Origin: an uncultured Hyphomonadaceae bacterium
GTDB taxonomy: Bacteria; Pseudomonadota; Alphaproteobacteria; Caulobacterales; Hyphomonadaceae
Assembly (NCBI GenBank): GCA_938011445.1
Contig: CALLUH010000102.1
Location: 1-35,992 of the forward strand
Length of the DNA stretch: 35,992 bases
Direction: 5' to 3'
Part shown: piece by piece, positions 32,197 to 35,992 of the stretch
How the letters are laid out: every line of letters starts with the position of its first letter
How positions within the stretch are numbered: the first letter of the stretch is position 1
Made by a program: the position numbers and the translations under genes
Notes under the pieces: generated by a model
The model's database searches: none
What the model saw: the letters and a program-made list of their open reading frames with translations, nothing else
What the model was told of the DNA's origin: nothing

Positions 32197-33921
32197 CTAG
32201 CCGCCCAGCACCGACGCCCCGGCCCCCGCTCCCAGACATTCAGTCCGCAAAGCCCGACGGTCGGTTTTCTCCGTCCCGCCGCGCGGAAGCGGCTCGGAGC
32301 GGAACCAGATTTTCACAGGCACTTTGAACGCCGAAATCTGTTCGCGCAGAAAGCCTTGCAAAGCGGCCTCATCAAGCTCGGCATCCGGCTTCAGACGAAC
32401 GCCCGCGCCCACTGTCTCTCCCAACCGCTCGTCAGGCATAGAAAAGACTGCCGCTTCAAGAACATCCGGATGCATGTGCAGCGCCGCGTCCACCTCCAGA
32501 CAGGAAATATTCTCGCCGCCGCGAATAATCATATCCTTTTTGCGGTCAACAATGGTCACAATGCCCTCATCATCAACCGTCGCCAGATCACCCGTATAAA
32601 GCCAGCCATCGCGCAAGGCGTCCGCTGTTGCTTCCGGCTTGTTCAGATAGCAGCGCATATTCGCCGAGCTACGGATTGCCAACTCCCCAACCTGACCATT
32701 GGGCACGATATTGTCATCATCATCGACAATTTTGAGCTCTTGCAAGGGCGGGTAAAGCCGGCCCGCCGCGCCCGGACGCTCGATATAGTCCGTCCCGCGA
32801 ATACCAATGCCAAGCGCATTCGTCTCGGTCATGCCAAAGCCTGTGGCCGGTTCGGCGTGGGGCATGGCCTTGGCCAATTTGGCAACTTGCGCGGCCGGAC
32901 GTTTCGCCCCGCCCGCCTCAAGCGCGCGCAAAGTTGGCAAAGACTTGCCCGACCTTATCGCCGCCTCCATCAATTCGGCCGACATAGTGGGCACACCAAA
33001 AAAGCGGGCGACATTTTCGCGCTCGATCAGATCGACTGCGGCGTCGGCATCCCATTTGTGCATCAGAATTAACCGCCCGCCTGTCGCCAGCGAGACCAGA
33101 AAACAAGCATGGGTCGCTGAAACGTGGAACATGGGCGTGGTCAGCAGCATGGCGGGCTGTAGCTCTTCGCCGTCCGCATCGGTCGGCATGGCAACCCCAT
33201 TGCCCATCGCCTCACGCACCAGTGCACTCATTAGCCAACTCAACAAGGCCGAGATGGCCCCGCGATGGGTTTGCACAACGCCCTTGGGGTGGCCGGTCGA
33301 TCCGGACGTGTACATCACCGCAAAATCTGCGTCCGTATCGATCTCGACATCTGGCGCGGCATCCGAGGACGCATTGGCCATAAGGTCTGCATAGGCGCGC
33401 GTGTTTGCAATGGCCTCACCGCGCACCAGAATAATTGCCAGCCCCATTCGCTCGGCAAAAGGCGCCATCGCCCCGACGCGCGGCCCGTCCGCAAAAACAA
33501 GGCGTGCGCCGCTGTCCTCAAACCCGTAAACCAGTTCCTCACTTGTCCACCAGCTATTGAGGAAGACAACCACGCCGCCGACCGAGACAATCGCCATCAT
33601 CGCCGTCATATATTCAGGATAATTGCGCATGCAGATCGCAACCTTGTCTCCCGGCTTGATGCCATATTCGGCGATCAGGACATTGGCGAGCCTGCTCACT
33701 TCCGCCTCGAAACCGGAAAAGCTCGTTCGCTTCCCTTCATAGACGAGAAAATCCTTGTCGGCATGTTCGGCGGCAGAGAGTTGTAATACTGCGCGCAAAT
33801 GCGGCGGCGCATTGTCAAACACTTTCAGCCGCACACCGCGAATATCCGCCTCGCCAACCGAGAACATCGGCTCGGTCGAGGTAATGTGCGCTATGGCTTC
33901 AGCCGCAGTTTCAAAGGTCAT
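32197..33921 (-). CDS. Acyl-CoA synthetase (AMP-forming)
   Basis: This 574-residue adenylate-forming ligase activates a fatty or other carboxylic acid to its CoA thioester. The P-loop YTSGSTGHPKGV, the adenine-binding FGMTETNA, the YTGDLA aspartate and the hinge DRKKDMIIRGGENI are all canonical. In the C-terminal domain the usual LPRxxTGK is LPRGGTEK at 545-552; the catalytic lysine (K552) is kept but the preceding glycine is glutamate. It is probably the activating enzyme for the acyl-CoA dehydrogenases found earlier in the window, though they are 15 kb away. The start is the ATG at 33921 with AGGG nearby. Chain-length preference is unknown. Confidence 0.93.
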   Translation of the reverse strand: MTFETAAEAIAHITSTEPMFSVGEADIRGVRLKVFDNAPPHLRAVLQLSAAEHADKDFLVYEGKRTSFSGFEAEVSRLANVLIAEYGIKPGDKVAICMRNYPEYMTAMMAIVSVGGVVVFLNSWWTSEELVYGFEDSGARLVFADGPRVGAMAPFAERMGLAIILVRGEAIANTRAYADLMANASSDAAPDVEIDTDADFAVMYTSGSTGHPKGVVQTHRGAISALLSWLMSALVREAMGNGVAMPTDADGEELQPAMLLTTPMFHVSATHACFLVSLATGGRLILMHKWDADAAVDLIERENVARFFGVPTMSAELMEAAIRSGKSLPTLRALEAGGAKRPAAQVAKLAKAMPHAEPATGFGMTETNALGIGIRGTDYIERPGAAGRLYPPLQELKIVDDDDNIVPNGQVGELAIRSSANMRCYLNKPEATADALRDGWLYTGDLATVDDEGIVTIVDRKKDMIIRGGENISCLEVDAALHMHPDVLEAAVFSMPDERLGETVGAGVRLKPDAELDEAALQGFLREQISAFKVPVKIWFRSEPLPRGGTEKTDRRALRTECLGAGAGASVLGG

Positions 33922-34029
33922 AGTCTATAAGCCCTGTCGTTTCTTTTCATCACTAGACCAGTGGATGAAACCTTCGGCAAGGGCGGAATACTAGAGTTGC
34001 CGTGGCGGCATATAGAGTCATTACGAGAG

Positions 34030-35058
34030 TCAGCTATAGCCCAGCGCAGCCATGCCCGGAGCGCAGGCGCGCTCAAGCCGCCCAATCGCGTCAGAAGGCA
34101 GGTCTTGCCACTTCGGCGGCGCTTTGCGGGGGAGTTCGGCCGCCACTTCCAGCCAGTCTTCATTGGCAAGATCAGGCGCGGCAAACTGTTGGAAACGTTC
34201 AATCGTATCCCGAGGGCGCTCGACCAGATCATTATAGCTCATCGTATGGATGTTCTCGGGCGGGAGCGCGGCCAAATCTTTCAAGCCCTGCATAATCATC
34301 GCTGACCAGAACATGCCAGCCTCTTCGGGTTTCGGCTCGGTATCGAGGAAGTAGTCGATTGGCATCAGCCCCGAGATAACCGGCGCAAATGTGTTAACCA
34401 TCAAACTATCCGAATAGCGAAAAGGCGTTTTGAGCAAATCAATCCCGACCCGCCGCAGCCTGATCCATGAATGGAAGAATACACGCAGCGGCATGAAATT
34501 GCGGATCGACATAGCCACTTCACGGCCATCTCGGTGGATATGGATGAATTTCGCGTCAGGGAATAGACGATAAAGCGCTTTAATCATGGTGATCGAGTTG
34601 CCTGTGCGTTCGATCCACATCGCTCGGTCATGGCGCTTTGCGAGCCAGTCAAACCAGAACCGATACTGCTCGCCCATGCCCGCTTTTGGCCTTGCTTTGA
34701 TAATTGGCTCCATTTCACGATAAAGCGCATCCGGATCACTGCTCAAATGCGGCAACGTCATGTAAAGGCTGGCTGGCAGGTCTTTCATTGTCCACGGGCT
34801 GTCCTCGGTGAACTCATAGGTAAACTCGACAGGACTGCGGGTCGGATTAATTGCTTTGCGCAAGACCGGAGATGCATCGGTCAGAAGTCTCCAGAACCGC
34901 TCACCATCCATCCTGCGATGCACCAGCCCCTCGGTCGCAAACGAGACGAACACTTCAGACAGGCTTAGTATATCAGGATGCAAATTAACCAGATTAGACA
35001 TCAAGGTCGAGCCGCATCGGCCCGTGCCGACAATGAAAACAGGTCGATTTTGGGACAT
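34030..35058 (-). CDS. Sulfotransferase family protein
   Basis: This 342-residue protein transfers a sulfuryl group from PAPS to a hydroxyl or amine. The 5'-phosphosulfate loop IVGTGRCGSTLM is near 9-20, and the 3'-phosphate block FIHIHRDGREVAMS lies near the middle. Both match the sulfotransferase superfamily. Length and the aromatic-rich middle (YRFWFDWLAKRHDRAMW) fit the bacterial group annotated simply as sulfotransferase. No membrane segment is visible. AGAGGG precedes the ATG. Substrate unknown; sulfated lipids or glycans are possible. It is divergent from clpP across 163 bp. Confidence 0.92.
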   Translation of the reverse strand: MSQNRPVFIVGTGRCGSTLMSNLVNLHPDILSLSEVFVSFATEGLVHRRMDGERFWRLLTDASPVLRKAINPTRSPVEFTYEFTEDSPWTMKDLPASLYMTLPHLSSDPDALYREMEPIIKARPKAGMGEQYRFWFDWLAKRHDRAMWIERTGNSITMIKALYRLFPDAKFIHIHRDGREVAMSIRNFMPLRVFFHSWIRLRRVGIDLLKTPFRYSDSLMVNTFAPVISGLMPIDYFLDTEPKPEEAGMFWSAMIMQGLKDLAALPPENIHTMSYNDLVERPRDTIERFQQFAAPDLANEDWLEVAAELPRKAPPKWQDLPSDAIGRLERACAPGMAALGYS

Positions 35059-35221
35059 ATCTACCCTCTGGCTAGGAATTGGTCTCTTGCATTTGTTTCA
35101 TTGCAGGAACCGCCATCAAAGAAAAGCCATGATGTGGGTTGTATTAGAGCGGGCGTAGACAAATATCTTTGCGTCAGCCATAGAAAACACTTTGCAACAC
35201 TGATCCGGACCAATTGATTCC

Positions 35222-35854
35222 ATGATAGATATGACACGCACCGCGATGAACCTCGTCCCTATGGTGGTCGAACAGACCAGCCGCGGTGAGCGCGCCTTCG
35301 ATATTTTCTCGCGGCTGCTCAAGGAACGCATCATCTTTATTACCGGCCCTGTGGAAGATGGGATGGCCGCGCTGATTACCGCGCAGCTTTTGTATCTTGA
35401 GTCCGAAAATCCCAAAAAAGACATCGCAATGTATATTAATTCCCCCGGCGGCTATGTCTCATCGGGCCTCGCCATCTATGACACAATGCAGTATATTCGC
35501 TGCCCTGTGGCCACCGCTTGCATTGGACAGGCGGCAAGCATGGGATCACTGCTATTGGCCGCCGGCGAGCCCGGCTCACGCACAGCGTTGCCGAACGCCC
35601 GGATCATGGTGCATCAGCCGTCAGGCGGCTATCGCGGCGTCGCAACCGATATTGAAAGGCACGCTGAGGAGATAATTGATCTAAAGCGCCGATTAAATGA
35701 AATCTACGTTAAACACACAGGGCAGAAATACGATTCGATCGAGAAAAAGCTTGATCGCGACACGTTTATGACGGCCGAAGAAGCTGCAGAGTTCGGGATT
35801 GTAGACAGGGTTTATGAGCCTCGTAGTGTTAAAGGTGACGAAGACAAGGTGTAA
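35222..35854 (+). CDS. clpP: ATP-dependent Clp protease proteolytic subunit
   Basis: ClpP forms the tetradecameric serine-protease chamber that works with ClpX or ClpA. The 210-residue protein has the full triad S106 (in [10 protein letters not shown]), H131 (in MVHQPSGG) and D180 (in KLDRDTFM), with exactly the spacing of E. coli ClpP (97, 122, 171). The start is uncertain: ATG at 35222 gives [18 protein letters not shown], but the ATG at 35231 is also possible, and no strong Shine-Dalgarno marks either. ClpP is usually made with a short propeptide removed autocatalytically. clpX follows 108 bp downstream on the same strand. Confidence 0.97.
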   Translation: MIDMTRTAMNLVPMVVEQTSRGERAFDIFSRLLKERIIFITGPVEDGMAALITAQLLYLESENPKKDIAMYINSPGGYVSSGLAIYDTMQYIRCPVATACIGQAASMGSLLLAAGEPGSRTALPNARIMVHQPSGGYRGVATDIERHAEEIIDLKRRLNEIYVKHTGQKYDSIEKKLDRDTFMTAEEAAEFGIVDRVYEPRSVKGDEDKV

Positions 35855-35962
35855 CGGCGTAAGTCTTGCTTGGGCGAGATGACGCGGTAAGAATAAATTA
35901 TTCCCTGCGATCACGCAGCTTTGTAAGCTTTGTGTTAAATTTTATGGGGCATTGAGGTAGAT

Positions 35963-35992
35963 ATGACGAAACAAACCGGCTCCGGCGACTCG
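35963..35992 (+). CDS. clpX: ClpX ATPase, first ten codons only (cut by window end)
   Basis: The ATG at 35963 opens MTKQTGSGDS, the usual N-terminus of alphaproteobacterial ClpX, just before its zinc-binding domain. GAGGTAG lies 4-10 bases upstream as Shine-Dalgarno. Position after clpP supports the call. The 108-bp gap has no clear terminator, so the two may share a transcript. The rest of the gene lies outside the window. Confidence 0.85.
   Translation, partial: MTKQTGSGDS

Noticed and set aside
32107-33072. 321-residue plus-strand frame beginning in the palindromic repeat
   Set aside because: It runs through the repeat and then antisense to a clear acyl-CoA synthetase; its SFDFAQDEGQ start is a typical spurious translation of such repeats.
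35059-35221. Heat-shock (RpoH-type) promoter upstream of clpP
   Set aside because: CTTGCA at 35086 has no matching -10 at proper spacing; expected biologically but not supported by what I can see.

Overview
The window is ordinary chromosomal DNA from an alphaproteobacterium. The evidence is the fused ispDF gene, standalone pncC next to ratA and lipA, a UrcA-family protein, an IspZ/YciB-like septation protein and the clpP-clpX pair. Base composition is moderately GC-rich by eye. Many acyl-CoA enzymes suggest an aerobic heterotroph of the Sphingomonadales/Hyphomonadales/Caulobacterales type; placement below class is inference. I see no tRNA, rRNA, CRISPR array, prophage or insertion sequence.

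Layout. (1) 156-3237: core metabolism, with isoprenoid precursors (ispDF), NMN deamidation (pncC), ratA and lipA. (2) 3348-7371: an Aas-type acyl-ACP/CoA ligase, a membrane acyltransferase and an Old Yellow Enzyme-type oxidoreductase. (3) 7414-9414: parE. (4) 9445-17478: a lipid or steroid-like catabolic region with three acyl-CoA dehydrogenases, an enoyl-CoA hydratase, an ABM-fold monooxygenase, an AhpD-like protein overlapping a metallo-beta-lactamase-fold hydrolase, a septation protein and a secreted protein of unknown function. (5) 17552-21757: a CobT homologue lacking its catalytic glutamates, a DUF1289 protein overlapping a membrane-anchored aspartic protease, a TauE/SafE transporter, an AT-rich gap with a doubtful small ORF, a UrcA protein with a clear terminator, and SixA. 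(6) 21868-22506: a 1-Cys peroxiredoxin. (7) 22659-30169: six genes on the minus strand: OmpA-like protein, membrane coiled-coil protein, M48 lipoprotein protease, TelA-like protein, DUF6384-like membrane protein, and a coiled-coil protein with an Arg/Gly tail. (8) 30255-35992: two overlapping RNA methyltransferase genes, a dispersed palindromic repeat, an acyl-CoA synthetase, a sulfotransferase, clpP and the first ten codons of clpX.

The most interesting part is region 7. It splits into two tightly coupled groups with the protease gene between them. The M48 gene has its own good promoter and terminator, and the TelA-like group has palindromes in its leader. Together the products would place peptidoglycan-binding, inner-membrane, lipoprotein-protease and cytoplasmic coiled-coil components in one locus, which looks like an envelope-maintenance or envelope-stress module. 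That function is inferred from domains and neighbourhood only. The second point of note is the CobT homologue, which keeps the family fold signature but not the two glutamate motifs.
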